Source: Lobosporangium transversale
Lineage: Eukaryota > Mortierellomycota > Mortierellomycetes > Mortierellales > Mortierellaceae
Assembly: GCF_002105155.1 (NCBI RefSeq)
Contig: NW_019029055.1
Span: forward strand, 48,966-112,965
DNA: 64,000 bases
Direction: 5' to 3'
In this document: positions 1 to 12,117 of the stretch, piece by piece
Position numbering within the stretch: the first letter of the stretch is position 1
How the letters are laid out: every line of letters begins with the position of its first letter
Made by a program: the position numbers and the translations under genes
Notes under the pieces: generated by a model
Seen by the model: only the letters and a program-made list of their open reading frames with translations
Told to the model about the DNA's origin: nothing
Database searches by the model: none

Positions 1-1688
1 TCTTGAGATCATCCTCGCTAATTCGGATGCAGAGTATAAATTGGCTAGTGAATATACTTGTGTGAGCACGGCCCATACCCAGCCGCGCGCTTGTGGTGGT
101 CCAGTACGGACATGGAGGGGGGTTTGATGAAAGTATATTTGTGTAAGCGATATGAGATCAACGCGTTCCTATTGCCCGATTTGCCTCGTCTATTTTCTTT
201 TTTCTGCAACTTAGCGGATTCAGTAGACTGCCATTTTTATAGTTAGATCCCCTCTTGATGACCAGTTTTTTGATTATTATTCAAAATAACGGGAATTGAA
301 TTTTGAATGCTTTTTAAACGGACCCACTAAACACAACGAATGCTATGAAACGGCGCATTCTCGCAGTCAATGAGCAAAGGCCTTGCTTGAGGAAAAAATC
401 GAGACTATGTAGTTATGGATGCAACTAACCAATTAAATACATAAGCTGCTACGCCTTCCAATGAAAAAGAGCAATGCACGGTGTCGTTCCCTCTCCCCAA
501 AATAATAGGATCAGCATTTTCCTCGTCGTCTTTTGCGGGCGGAATGCACTGCCTGATTAAGTTGCTGTAATCAGACCAAAGGTGCAAAAATCCGCCCAAA
601 TGGTTATCTTATAGCCTGGGAGGGATCCCACATGTGATTATGGAGGCCAATAGCACTAAAGCTACTCATGTTTTTGATTGGACTGCGCCTCAGGGTCATA
701 AATATGCCCAAACGGCAACACTACTAGTTACTTTCACGGAGCGACTTGCTACCAGGAACCAGTACAGCTATTCTATTTGCCCTTCTACATCTATGTTGCC
801 TTCTATTGAGGGGTAACTACAATCATAACGATCAAGAACATTTATCCATCTACCAATATTTCAGACAAACAATGTTTATTGCTAATTGTTTACTATGTTG
901 GCACTTCCGAGATGCGCTCTATCCTAAGGATGACCAGGTTCGTAGGCAAAAGACTTTTGTTTTGTTATTTAGAGGTAGATAGTCTTGTGTGGATTATTGT
1001 TTTGGCCTTTGAGCTTCTTTGAAAATATTTTTAGAGTATCTTTCGCAGTGCCTCGGATGATTGGCTTTGATGCCTTTCAGTCGGCTGCCGTTAGTTGGCT
1101 GGCTTCGGTTGAATGACTTCGGCTGGCTGGCTTTGGCCGACTGACTTTGGTTGTCTGGATCATTCTAGATTGCCTTTGTAGCTTGGTTGATATTGGGTAT
1201 GTTTGTTTTGATTGAGGCACCCTGTGTTTATTTTGCCTGGCTTGTCTTGGTGATTTGGCTGAGACTGAGTGTGTTTGCTTCGGTCAAAACAGCCTGTGTT
1301 GCTTTGATTGGGGGTTCACAGCTATCTTGACTAGCACTGTCTTTAAGGGTTTGATTGGCTTCAGTTTCCGGCTTTGGTTACCTGACTTCGGCCATCTGGC
1401 TCCGGTTGTCTGATTTCAGTTGTCTGGATTATTCTGGGATACCTTTGGCCAGCGTGAGTGAGGTTGCGCATGCTTGCTTTGATCGGGGCAGTGTGTGTTT
1501 GATTTGGTCAAGGCTGCCTGTTATGGCTTTGGCTGAGGCTGCCTTTGACTTTGAGTGTTTTTTTTTAAGTTATTTCTTTTTTTCTTTTCCTCATCTTTTT
1601 TTGTTCTTTACTCTGTGTTTCGGTTTTTATCTTTATCTTTTTTTTTTTTTTTTTTTTTTTTGTTCTTTGTTTTGTGTTTTGGTTATTT

Positions 1689-1730
<42 letters not shown>

Positions 1731-3735
1731 CTGCTATTGGATGTTGGGTGTTGACTGCTGACTGCTGGCTCTTGACTATTGGCTTTCGGCCCTCGGCTGC
1801 TGTCTGCTTTCTATTGGCCCTGCGCTCCTAGCCGCAAGGCCCTCTACTCCCCTTATGACCCTTGCTCTCGCTTCTCCAAGCAGAGGTCTCATTGCAATAG
1901 TCTATCGAACGACTAGCCAATGAAGCCCTACTATGACCAGAGCACCTTTGGTTCAGACGGCAGGTAACAGGTCACACAACATGACGCCTTTACGCCATGC
2001 ACTACACACTACAGCCAGGCGCCTGGTGGAGCTTCGCTAATTGAGGTGATCTAAGAATGGCGTCAGTAACAATGAACTATTTACTAAACACTATAGAGCT
2101 CCGAGTTGCCAAGATCCCACCTAAACAGAGAGAACAAAAGCAATGGTAGAATCAAGTTAATATGCTCTTTGCTATGTATGCGCATGTATACTTACCTGAG
2201 GTGTTATCAGGCCTTGATAACACCTGATCCTGATCCTGGTCCTGATCCTGATCCTGCTGGAGGGGGGACCTCCTTGAAGGCCGGGACTCGAGCTCTATAG
2301 GGCCTAGTAAACAGGCCACTGCTACTGACTTACCATACTTAGACGACCACAACTGTGTGTCATCTGTTACCTACGCGAAATCCCCAAGGGCACTCGGATC
2401 AAAGTAAGGTCCAGAGGCTAGAGGCTCTCTAGAGCTACTACAATGATCCCCCTTCAAGGAGTTGCGAGGGCTTGACGGAAGGGTCGGCGGGCTGGAGCTC
2501 AAGCGGATGAGCCTCTAAGGGAAGAAGACAAAAAAAAACACGCGTGGTTAGAATATTTGGTAGTCAGAGCACAGCAGAGTACAGACAGAAAGTCACGACA
2601 TGTACTCTAAAAGAAATTGTACTTACAGCTCCGCTTTCGCCCCATTTCGATAAGCACTGCATGGGCCCATTGCAGTCTTTGGGACAATCGTCGCCATGAG
2701 CCTAGGGCTAGTGGCCCCTGTTACAGCTAGAAGGAGGAAGACGAAAAAAAAGAACGAAGATAACTTTGTAAGTATGCTAAGCTTATTTGATGGTAGGGAC
2801 AATCACAAGCAAGACAAAGCGAAGGCATACATAATCTATATACTTACTTGATGACAGCGGCGAGGGCTCTTCTGTGAATGACCAGGTGAGGCTTTTTTTG
2901 CTTTTTCTGGTCTGTAGTTTGCTGTTGAGTTGTTCAGAGGGTTTCCTAGCTCTGCTCTGTATCTGGCTAGAAGTTTGTATCATTTGTGGTCTAACAGTGG
3001 TGTGAAAGAGAGAGGAAAGAGAGATAGACAGGGAATGAAAAGTCAGAACAAGTACAGCGCAGCATAAGGTGAGAGAGTTAGGACGTTAGTAAGGGTGAAT
3101 ATTTGTGGAGTGTTGCTTACCTTTCATGTTGGTCGATGAGGCTGAACTGGAAGAGAAGAGAAAAAGGGAAAGAAAGAAAAGAAAAAGAAAAAAAAAAAAA
3201 AAAAAAGTTTATTTTATATCGAAAGCACTCGCGAGTAAAGGACGAATGGATGAATGATGAGTGGTTTTTGAAGTCGCGCAGGAAAAATGATAAGTGAAAC
3301 CAATTTGCGATTTCAGAGTATTGACTGAATAATGAATATATCAAGCATCTTGCTTTTTGTACGCTCTAGAGCTCTAGAGCGGCCAAAAAAAGGAAAAAAG
3401 AAAAAAAGAAAAAAAAGCGGCGTAGCGGAATTTGAAAATGGATAATATGCGCAATACATGATATCATCCGTCATTTTTCATATGCATACAAGAGGGAAAA
3501 GAGAAAGCACTCATGGGTGGAGGTGGGGAAAAGCACTGCTAACATTCCGTCTTCCGTCTTCAAGATCTGCAAGATCATATAAACAACAATATTAGGCTAC
3601 CCACAATCAGAGCACGAGCCACATTGCTCTCTCTGCATGCTAAGGTGGTGCAACAAAGAAAGAAATATCTATTTAGACAGCGAGCTAAAGTAAATGGACG
3701 AGATTCAGAGCACAGGCATATTAACACTCGCTTTC
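1..3735 (+). repeat. R1 dispersed repeat, copy A
   Basis: Copy of a long repeat also seen at 57,891-61,490 (same orientation) and 43,700-47,424 (opposite). It probably continues beyond the left edge. Layout in this orientation: a moderately conserved block (1-900), a GGCTTTGG-rich low-complexity block (about 1,020-1,550), two long T tracts (about 1,635-1,730), a conserved block with a GATCCT hexamer run (about 2,225-2,260), then the introns and exons of a small minus-strand frame (2,371-2,983). It is clearly more diverged from copies B and C than those are from each other. No transposase or reverse transcriptase is visible. It could be a large non-autonomous element or a segmentally duplicated gene. 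Confidence 0.8.
2371..2983 (-). pseudogene. R1 spliced small gene, copy A
   Basis: Same exon plan as the open copy at 44,978-45,629. The first exon starts MIQTSSQIQSR and keeps the frame of copy B despite several substitutions. The second exon contains the CPKDCNGPMQC segment and is one base shorter than in copies B and D, so the B frame is lost there and a cysteine-rich alternative frame is open instead. The last exon is open to a TAG at 2,371-2,373. Canonical GTAAGT donors and CTTCTAG/CTTAG acceptors flank the exons. No family is recognised. Either frame could be the ancestral one, and the one-base difference makes this copy doubtful as a functional gene. Confidence 0.4.
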
Positions 3736-5739
3736 TCCACCTTGTAAGCATATGAAAATTGACAAATGATATCACAGGTGCGCTTATTATCGATTTTCAA
3801 TTTCCGCTATGCCGTTTTCTTTTTCTTTTTTCTTTTCCTTTTTTTTTCCTTTTTATTTTTCCTTTTTTTTTCTTATATGTCTATACAATGCACTATTTTG
3901 TACTACTCATTATATTTGACTCAATAGCTCTTTGCATACTCATTAAAAGGTTAATTTTACCGAGGTGGACAATGTCTGCTTCCCTTATCTGCCGTGTAAA
4001 TGTTTTGACCGACCAGAAAATAGCGAACATCTGACCGAGGGCGTCATGGCGGAAAAATAAATAATTTTGTGGTATTACCCTCTTAACGCGTTATCTCTTT
4101 ACATTTTAAATATTTATTTTTTACTCGCTCATTCGCTTACTATTTTACTCCACAATGGCTTTCTTTACCGCTGACATATGATTAATATTATTAGTATTAT
4201 TATTATTATTATTTAATATCTCTGGCAGTGGGATACCAAGTTTCCTTTGTGTTGCTGTAAAACATCATATGGACGACACAAAAAGAAAAACCGTTTTCGT
4301 AAATACCCTTCGTCTCCCCCCAACTTTTCTTTTCTTTTTTCTCTCTTCACTCTCATTCTCTCCACCTCCCTTCACATGCCTTACAAAAGCCATACTTAGG
4401 CCATAAAAAATGCTCTATCCCAGGCGTGAAATACAATCCACTATAGAGCCGTCATCAAGTAAGTATCTAGCATATGCATGCCTTCGCTTTGTCTTGCCTA
4501 TCATCATCCACTGTTTAGCTATTGCTAAATGAGTCCAGCAGGTCCATTAACTTATTCCTATCCTTTTACCTTTGCCCTTCTAGTCATCATAATAAAACAC
4601 TACCGATGGATGCTCACCGGCGACCATCCCAAAGACTGCAAAAAGCTCATGCAGTGCATATCGAAATGGGGCCCCAAGCGGATTTGTAAGTACTCTCTCT
4701 TATTGAGTAAACATATTGCACTTTTATTTTTTTATTTTTTTTGGTGTTGGTGTTGGTGCGTTATACTGTTCTTTGTAATGCGATATGGTCTTCTGTACTC
4801 TGGTTAACAAATATTCTAACCACTTTTTTTTTTTTATTTCTTGCTTCGGCTCTTTCCACAGAGGCCTAACCGATTCGATAAGGGCTCCACTCCGCCTACC
4901 ATCAGAGCCCGGGGCCCCTCCGCCGGTCCCTCTGCCGCCTCCCCCGAACCCCCAGCTGCTCTGATGGGGGGGTTCCACTCCGTCGGACCCTCACGACTCC
5001 TTGAGGGAGGACCATTGTGGTAGCGCTAGAGAACTTCTAGTCTCTGGGCCTCACTTTGATCCGAGTGCCTCTGGGGATTTCGCGTAGGGACAGGATGACA
5101 CACAGTTGCGGTAGCCTAAGAATGGTAAGTCAGTAGCAATGAATTCTTCACAGGGCCCTGTAGAGCTCGAGCCTCGGCCGTCAAGGAGATTCCCCCTCCA
5201 GCAGGATCAGGATCAGGATCAGGAACAGGTGTTATCGAGGCCTGGTAGCATCTAAGGTAGGTAGAAAAAAAAGACACAAAGAGTATATTAATTCTACTTA
5301 CCTTTGCTTTCGTTCTCTCTGGTTAGATGGAGTCTTTGGCAACTCGGTGCTCTATAGGGCTTTGTGAATGGTTCATTGTTGCTGACTTATCATTCTTAGG
5401 TTATCCAATTAGCGATGCTGCGCCAGGGACGCCTGGTCGTAGTGGGTGCATGGCGTAGAGGCGTCATGTTGTGTGACCCCTGTTCCCTGCCGTCTGAACC
5501 AAAGGTGCTCTGGTCAAAGTGAGGTTCCATTGATTAGTCGTTCGATAGACCACTACAATGGGACTTTTGCTTGGAGAAGCGAGGCCTACGGTCCATGGAG
5601 GAAAGCAGAAGGCCTGGGAAAGAGCATCAGACCGAGGTAGAGCGCTTGGGGAAATAGTCTTAGAGCTAATAACTAACAGCCAACAGCCAACGGCCAACAG
5701 TTAACAGCCAAGGGCAATATAAAATCCCCGAAAAAAACC

Positions 5740-5771
<32 letters not shown>

Positions 5772-6620
5772 AAAAAAAATTAAAAAATAAAAACCCCCCC
5801 GAAGCCAGAAGCCAGAAGTCAGAACCCAAAAGTCAGAAGCCAGGAGCCAGAACCCAAAAGCCAGAACCCAGAACCCAGAAACCAGAAGTCAAAGCCAGAG
5901 GCCAGTACCCAGAACCCAGAAGCCAAATGTCAGAACCCAGAAGCCAGAAGTCAAAAGCCTGAAGGCAGGAACCAAAAGTCAGAAACCAAAAATCAGAAGC
6001 AGATAGCAGTCACGTCACTGCAAAAAAAAAAAAAAAAAAAAAAAAAAAGCCAACCAGCTCACTCCACTCAACCAAAAGAAACTTCATTGAAAGCCAGCCA
6101 AGGCCTAAAGTTGGTAGACGGTTGGCTCAACCATAGCAGCTAGAGACTGCTCCAACAAAATCAAAGACAGAAAACCTTAGTCAAAGCAATCGAAGGCAGC
6201 CGGGCAGCCACAATTAATCAAACACAGTTTGCTGCAATCAAGGAAATCAAAGACTACCAAAGCCAAAGTCGACCAAGGGCAACCGATAAGAGTCCAGACA
6301 ATCAAAAGCAGTCAACCAAGGGCAGCTAACCTAAAGCCAGGCCACTAGGGCCAGTCAACCAAGGTTAGCAAGGCCAGTTAGCCAAGGCGGCATCAAAGGA
6401 TATACTAAGAAGCATCATCAAAAGAATCCAAGCCGACTAGGAAATATCTAGTCATGCACACGCACCAAGGGCATCACCACTCTTGGGCCAGGATGCAGCT
6501 TGGAAACCACAGCACAGTAAACAATTAATAATAAATATTAAAAGACAAGATCAGATACAATGATCTTTGTCTTTTGTCTGAAAATGTGATGGATCTGTGA
6601 CTATTGTGAATGCAAATGTC
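3736..6620 (-). repeat. R1 dispersed repeat, copy D (inverted to A)
   Basis: Lies head-to-head with copy A. The block with GATATCACAGGTG (about 3,768) is the start of the unit in B orientation; the exon/intron blocks (4,410-5,023), the GATCAGGATCAGG run (about 5,205) and the CCAGAAGCCAGAA-type low-complexity tract (5,800-6,010) follow in the same order as copy B at 44,430-47,330. It ends near the AGGATGCAGCTTGG block (about 6,490) and grades into decayed sequence. It is more diverged than A, B or C, with longer exons and different tract lengths. Confidence 0.65.
4410..5023 (+). pseudogene. R1 spliced small gene, copy D
   Basis: A short first exon (ATG at 4,410) ends at a TCATCAA|GTAAGT donor. 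The middle exon opens after CTTCTAG (about 4,582) and reads ...PKTAKSSCSAYRNGAPSGF in the same frame as copy B. The last exon after TTCCACAG (about 4,861) is proline/serine rich and ends TGG TAG at 5,023; it is longer than in B. The joined frame meets TAA codons at the start of the middle exon, so this copy is probably broken. That the downstream frame stays open over a long divergence suggests coding selection at some time. Function unknown. Confidence 0.35.
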
Positions 6621-7444
6621 CTCAAATAGGAATAGAATGTTAGTAGCGACAATCAATAGCAAAGCCAATGGATTAAGCTGTGTCAGCTATTGGTAGCAAG
6701 CTGCTCAGTAATATATAGCTGGCTATATACTTACATTCACTCATTCACGGCCTTGAAGAGCAACCCAATTAAGCACATGAATACCTTAGTGGAGTTGGGC
6801 TTCAAGCTCGGTGGTCTTTGACTATAACCGTTAGTTTAGGCTACGCATTTGATTTGCCGAACGAGTTCCATAATCAATATAACTCATACTCTACTGAAAA
6901 GAGAAGGTCTTCAACCTAATCAACAAAAGAGTGGCAAAGATAGGGGCTGCTGACCATAAGTTTTAAAAGCAGCTCCACTCATCAAGCATTGGTTTGTTTT
7001 AGAGGGAAACATCGTGCAAAAGTGCATTCTTTTTTTTTTTGTCTAGTAGCAATAGCATGCCCTAAGGCCCTATGTATCTAGCTGCGCTCACACAACTACA
7101 TAGCTCTGGTTAATTCTTTAGGTAGAGTCTATGAGCTGTCCCTTAGTCAATGATTTCGGACTGCTACTTTGGTGGACGTGTGTTGTTATAGGCGCTTACC
7201 GTGTTACAGTGCGTTCACATTTGCATTGCTGTGCCCTCATTGACTACAGCAGCTTCTTTAACCATTATATGCAAACTAGCATGAGTGCTTCCTTTGGATG
7301 CTGTGCCGCAAGAGGTTTCTGTCTATGGAGTGTCAAGGCGACAAAGGACATCTTCAAGTTCATTACCTGGACTCTTCGTGCATTTTAGATGACTCACTGA
7401 GCTTCAAAGCCTGTTTTTATTTTAGGTTTTTTTTTATTAAGTAA
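6621..7444. other. Decayed intergenic sequence
   Basis: No coding region I can support. The part around 6,650-6,730 resembles, in reverse, the block near 58,630-58,680 of R1 copy C, so this may be the degenerate far end of copy D. An 85-residue open frame at 7,131-7,388 has no recognisable motif and is not called as a gene. Confidence 0.4.
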
Positions 7445-7800
7445 ATGTTTGCTATCTAGCTATCTAACTTACCTGGTTACTATTCTAAGCTACAAGGAGC
7501 CAGACTCTTAGCCACCTTGGAAAGTACTTTCCTTTGTCACCATCGAAAAGACTCTCCAAGATGTTGTCCAGAGCACACCACGTGGAGGTGGTCTGGCATA
7601 TCGTGCTCCGATGATCAGGCCCCATGGCTTTGCAAACGCCCGCACACACACACACACAATTATTTACACATTTGCCCATTCCCATTCCCATTCCCATTCC
7701 CAATCGAAGGGGCTCCGCCACTGCATGGCTCATTCAAGAACCAGCGTAGGCTCATGCCCGTTCGGACCTACCTTGGATATGCATTGTTGTACCTTGATTG
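7445..7800 (+). repeat. R2 dispersed repeat, copy 1
   Basis: About 355 bp, very similar to 41,640-42,000 in the same orientation. Shared landmarks are CTATCTAGCTATCTA, GAAAAGACTCTCCAAGA, CACCACGTGGAGGTGGTC, a CA microsatellite, a CCCATT hexamer run, and CATGGCTCATTCAAGAACC. It lies just left of R1 fragment E, and the second copy lies just left of R1 copy F, so R1 and R2 may move or duplicate together. No open frame is conserved between the two copies. Confidence 0.75.
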
Positions 7801-7806
7801 TGCATT

Positions 7807-7839
<33 letters not shown>

Positions 7840-7844
7840 ACACA

Positions 7845-8465
7845 CGCTCTAGAGCGTGCAAAAAGCAAATTGGTTTCACACTATTTCCTTAGAGCGATGT
7901 TAAAAACCACTGATCGCACATCCCTTCGCCCTTTACTCGTGAGTGCTTTCGATATACAATAGACTTTTTACTTTTCTTTTCCTTTTTCTCCCCAACACGC
8001 AACAACTAAGAAAAAACAAAAAAAATAAAAATAAAAAAAAATAAAAAGCAAACAACAGAAAAACAGAAAAAATATTGCCATAGAAACATAACAACAAGGC
8101 AGCACCTGTCAAAGTAACTACAGGCTCCCTCAATCAAAGCAAACCCAGACTCCTCCAACCAAAGCAAACATGCCCAGTCTCAACCAACTCACCAAAGGCA
8201 GTGCCAGTCAAAACAAACACAGGGCGCCTCAAGCAAAACAAACACACTAAAGGCACCCAAAAAGCATCCAATAGCTTACGCATATCAAGACTACCAACCT
8301 CTAAAGCACGAAAGCAAAAGGCTTTTTGGCTAAGAGTCTGGTCGTCTTTGGGATAGGATGCATCTCAAGAGTGGTAGCATAGTAGATAATCACCAATAAA
8401 CATTGTTTGTCTGAAATATTGGAAGATTCTTGCCCTTGATCACTGTGAGCGTAGTCGTCCCTTCA
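7845..8465 (-). repeat. R1 fragment E
   Basis: Short internally deleted R1 copy in B orientation. It begins with the GTGAGTGCTTTCGATATA block (about 7,938; compare 44,723), runs through CAAAGCA-rich low-complexity sequence, and ends with the AGGATGCATCTCAAGAG...AATAAACATTGTTTGTCTGAA block (compare 47,268-47,320). The exon-bearing middle of the unit is missing. Confidence 0.6.
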
Positions 8466-8857
8466 AAGCTTATCACAGGAATATGGCAATAAGTAGTAAA
8501 CTATACTTCACTGAGCTTAATAACGTTCTGCCATTATATATAGAAGGTTCAGCTTATTCCAGATGCGACCCTTATTATCCGTTACCAGTGTCGCCAGGCA
8601 TAATAATAATTTGTCCATTTCCCCTTTTAATAGCATTTATGCTCATGCTGTCTCCTCCACACTCACCCAAACCATCATGACACCAGGGTTTGCAGCCCAA
8701 TTTATATATTGTTTCCTTGCAGAGAAACTACGCAATGTAAATTATCCCCATGGTTCCAGATGTGCTTTCCAACATTACTTTTGCAGTGTAAGAGATTTTC
8801 TTTTATCATCATTACTTGGCTCTTTAGCTATCTCTACTATAGACAATCACAACTCTA
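8466..8857. other. Intergenic, nothing recognised
   Basis: AT-rich stretch with no open frame carrying a recognisable domain and no repeat that I could match elsewhere in the window. Confidence 0.4.
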
Positions 8858-9430
8858 TTAAACAGTTGGGATAATTGATGTGTATCCCTCAGTGTGATAC
8901 GTAAGTTCCCTATGCCTTTTTTGTAAGGGGGATTGTAACCCTTTGTATTCCGGTGAAGGGGTTGAAGGAGCAAACAGTTGTTCATGTAGAGGTATGCACG
9001 ACGGTTGCTCGCGGACAACTTGGTGAAATGATTGGTGTTCGACCAAAGACTTGGGCTTGGCTATCCTTGGAACAGGATAAATACATTCTTGTTGAGAAGA
9101 GCAACCTGCGTTTATGCAAACACTACACTCAAGTTCGGCTGCAATTTTAAGCCCTTCTTCCTCCTTTTTCCTCTCTTCTTCTTCTTCCATCTCCTGTTCA
9201 AGCAATGCCAGGGCAGAGCCGGTAGGGCTATAGGCCCAGTCATATTCCTCCTTTTCAATTTCCTTCCCTACCTGTTCTTCCCGCAACTTCTCTTCAAACC
9301 TCACGGCTCGCCAGGATTGTCGTGCTTTAGTGACCCGTAGTACACCCGATGTGCGCCCGTACGGACGATAAACAGACTTGGAATGGTTTGAATCGCCATA
9401 AATAGGGCGAGAACGTTTGGCAGGCGGTGG
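8858..9430 (-). pseudogene. Helitron-like N-terminal fragment
   Basis: The frame runs through RPYGRTSGVLRVTKARQSWRA, a glutamate/lysine-rich coiled-coil-like stretch, and AAELECSVCINAGC, then ends at 8,858. The same order (STSGVQRIVQ..., E/K-rich, AAGISCRACLNIG) occurs at 19,090-19,400, where it lies directly upstream of a Helitron helicase C-terminus. I therefore infer that both are the N-terminal part of a Helitron replication protein; this is not proven from motifs. There is no HUH or helicase motif here, and no start codon with good context at the 5' side, so it is a fragment. Confidence 0.4.
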
Positions 9431-9639
9431 GTGTCTAATGGATGACCCTTTTTTATTTTATTTTATTTTATTTTATTTTTTTCAGATGAAAAGTGTAAGT
9501 AAAGGTACATGAAAGCAAAGTTTGTAAAGTAAGAAATGTGATAGAAAAAGCTCATAATACATATTCTAGCATCGTATATTGTAGACCCAACCTTTAATAG
9601 CGTGTGCGGTGTACGGTACTCAAAGAGTGCATGATATGT

Positions 9640-9770
9640 GTTGTGATTAGCAGTCATTTATATGGGTTTTTTACTACAGCTAAGGTTAATGTCCCTTTTT
9701 ATTTAACGAAGATCCCTAGATTATAATAAAGTCATCTTTCTTTCCTTCTCGTTACTTATTATGATCCTGG
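9640..9770 (+). repeat. Fragment shared with IS630 gene region
   Basis: Matches, in reverse, 29,890-30,030 inside the IS630-type transposase gene, including TTTATTTAACGAAGATCC and TTACTTATTATGATCCTGG with the same short hairpin insertion between them. Only this about 130-bp piece is present. The core before GAAGATCC also occurs at 12,340-12,388. Confidence 0.6.
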
Positions 9771-10010
9771 CATATTTGACTGCTCCTTAGCTACTACTTG
9801 TCTGTCTAGAGCTTTCTACAGCGTAAGATTTAACTTTATATAGACATTAGCAAGAGTATTGACTAACCCTACATGATCAGCCGAACCATTGAAAAAAAAA
9901 AAAAAAAATAGATTAAGAATAGTTTTGTAACTCAGGATTATTAAAGAGGAAGATTACATAGGAAAGGGTCGCTGAAGCTAGGAAGGATAATCTAGGTTTG
10001 CTCAGGCAGG

Positions 10011-11432
10011 CTATTTACTCTCAACCTCATCACAGAACTCCTTCAGTTTCTTCATCGAGTCGCCTGATGCTCCATTCCACCGCCTGTCATTGTGGCGCTT
10101 CAATTTGGCTGCATTTTCAGCGAACACCTGATTGCCCATGACTTCATAGATAGTATCAGCCACAAGATGGCGATCCAATTCTCCTTCAGTAGGGTTGCTC
10201 CAGAGATTCTTCCCGATTTTGAGTTTGTGCTCCAACATGTGAGCGTTGATTGGCTGATCTGTAAAGATTGGCACTCCAACAATCGGAATGCCTCCTAACG
10301 ATACACATTCTGTCAAGGAGTTCCATCCACAGTGAGAGATGAACAAGCCTGTTGAAGAGTGGCTTAGGATTGTAGTCTGAGGGGCCCACTCAACAATCAA
10401 GACTCGGTCTCCCATCCTGTCTAGCCATCCCTCGGGTAGACCGTACTCATCGCATTGGACTTTACATTCTCTTTCCTTGTAGTCTTTCCCGGCGTGCGAC
10501 GGTCGGTAAGGTACAGTCTCGTTGTACTTCTTAATAGTCCACACAACAGGACGGCCTACTTTCTCCAGTGCAAAGGCTAGCTCGACCTGATCAGCCTTAC
10601 AGAGATGTACCCATGAACCCATGGCTATGTAAATTACTGAGCGTGGTCCTTGGCGATCCAACCATGGAAGAACTAAGCTTTCTGGCCCTTGCACCTCAGG
10701 GCAGGTAGATTGGGCTTGTTTAGGGGCCGGTGGCTTCGAGAAGTCTGTTGCTGGCGGCAAATAACCGATAAATCGAACGTTGGGGATATATTCTTTTAGA
10801 GCGGCTATATAATGCGAATCATAGGTTTCCTCTTGATCGTTGATGAGCATTCCATCGTGCGTTTGTGCTAATCTGCATTGCTCTGCCAACCCGTCAACCA
10901 TTCCACCCATGTCGAGTAGCTGTAAATGGTTAAGGAGCCCGTAATGAGGCACTTCTAAGAATCCTTTACGATCAAACCCACTAGCATACACTTGAGGCAG
11001 CAACATTTGCACTGTCCACACAATCATTGGAGATGGCATGAAAATATATGACTTGATACCCATTTTGGCTGCTACTTGGCGGCCCCAGGTCGAGCCGTAC
11101 TGGTTACTCACAGCCACAGAGGGATAGGTTACTCCTGCTCGAGAAGACAGATCATTTTTGATACCAAGTAGGACATCATCAGCCAGCTGGGCAGGTTGCT
11201 CGAGTGAGTAAGTGAATAATTCTTTCACATTGCCTCCATTTGGTCCCAATTTGAGTGTAACGATATTGAGGCCAGGCATTGCTTTAATTGGTGCACATTT
11301 GTCAGCGGCGGCATCTATCGTATAGATGGTAACGGTGAGGTCGGGATGTACTTTTATAAGTTTCTCGGCTAGGGTCACCATACAAGTGAGGTGGCCAGGG
11401 AGGCTGAACGTGAGGAATGCATAGTGGACCAT
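10011..11432 (-). CDS. UDP-glycosyltransferase, family GT1
   Basis: Single-exon 473-residue protein, about normal length for GT1 enzymes, which transfer a sugar from a UDP-sugar to a small lipophilic acceptor. The N-terminal Rossmann half starts MVHYAFLTFSLPGHL; the His of PGHL sits where the catalytic His normally lies. The C-terminal half has the PSPG-type nucleotide-sugar box: VEWAPQTTILSH, then GLFISHCGWNSLTE, then PIFTDQ. The HCGWNS form is the plant and bacterial style. No signal peptide or membrane anchor is visible, so a cytosolic enzyme is likely. It is the only apparently intact metabolic gene here and is flanked by transposon remnants. Sugar donor and acceptor cannot be read from sequence. 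Confidence 0.93.
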   Translation of the reverse strand: MVHYAFLTFSLPGHLTCMVTLAEKLIKVHPDLTVTIYTIDAAADKCAPIKAMPGLNIVTLKLGPNGGNVKELFTYSLEQPAQLADDVLLGIKNDLSSRAGVTYPSVAVSNQYGSTWGRQVAAKMGIKSYIFMPSPMIVWTVQMLLPQVYASGFDRKGFLEVPHYGLLNHLQLLDMGGMVDGLAEQCRLAQTHDGMLINDQEETYDSHYIAALKEYIPNVRFIGYLPPATDFSKPPAPKQAQSTCPEVQGPESLVLPWLDRQGPRSVIYIAMGSWVHLCKADQVELAFALEKVGRPVVWTIKKYNETVPYRPSHAGKDYKERECKVQCDEYGLPEGWLDRMGDRVLIVEWAPQTTILSHSSTGLFISHCGWNSLTECVSLGGIPIVGVPIFTDQPINAHMLEHKLKIGKNLWSNPTEGELDRHLVADTIYEVMGNQVFAENAAKLKRHNDRRWNGASGDSMKKLKEFCDEVESK

Positions 11433-12117
11433 TGTGAAGAAAGACAGTGATAGGCTTTGGATGTCCGTTTGTCCTCTTAGAGTTGCTCGCTATTTATTGA
11501 AAATTAGTGATGAGCTTGTAACAAGACGGATATTCACAATCCCGATACAGTCTCAATTTTTTTAAAAATAGACAACAAACATTTGTGACTGGCAAAAAAA
11601 GAAAAAAAGCTCACTAGTTATTGTTCCTCCGGGCCGCGGGTTCTGGTGAATCAAATTGCCGTCTGGACAAAATGCTTCCCTTTTTGGAAATTTTCGTCTC
11701 CACTGTCCTAAAAAGGTTATTCACGCCGCTGAATGTTATTCAAGCTGCCTTAACTCCGGCCTGGGTATCTACTCTTAGTTAACCATACTGTCTGTTGCAT
11801 ATTTCACAGTACACATGTAACATAAAAAATAAAATAGGCAAAATTTTATATGCCAAATATGATCTCATTTGAAAAACAAATCCGTCGCATAAAATACAGC
11901 TTGAGGGCAGATGTATTTTCAAACTTTGCTGAAATAAGACAGATAATTCCCTTAATTGTTTTTATTTTATTTTCTTATAACCATTCTTCCTGGATATTCG
12001 CATCCAGTTTGAAGAAGGGATTGGCTAAGAAGCCCACAATCCATAAAAAACTATTCTAAAAAATCCTCTACCGATTCCCCTACTCCAGCTGAGTGTGGGT
12101 TTTTTAGAATGCTTTTT
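11433..12117. other. Intergenic upstream of glycosyltransferase
   Basis: Holds the 5' flank of the minus-strand glycosyltransferase. It is AT-rich and no recognisable gene or repeat was found. A 69-residue open frame (11,850-12,059) has no motif. Confidence 0.4.

Noticed and set aside
1355..1831. 158-residue open frame with long phenylalanine runs
   Set aside because: Translation of GGCTTTGG-type low complexity and two T tracts in R1; it is not preserved in copies B or C.
8563..8874. 103-residue plus-strand frame
   Set aside because: Overlaps the better supported Helitron-like minus-strand fragment at its end and shows no motif.
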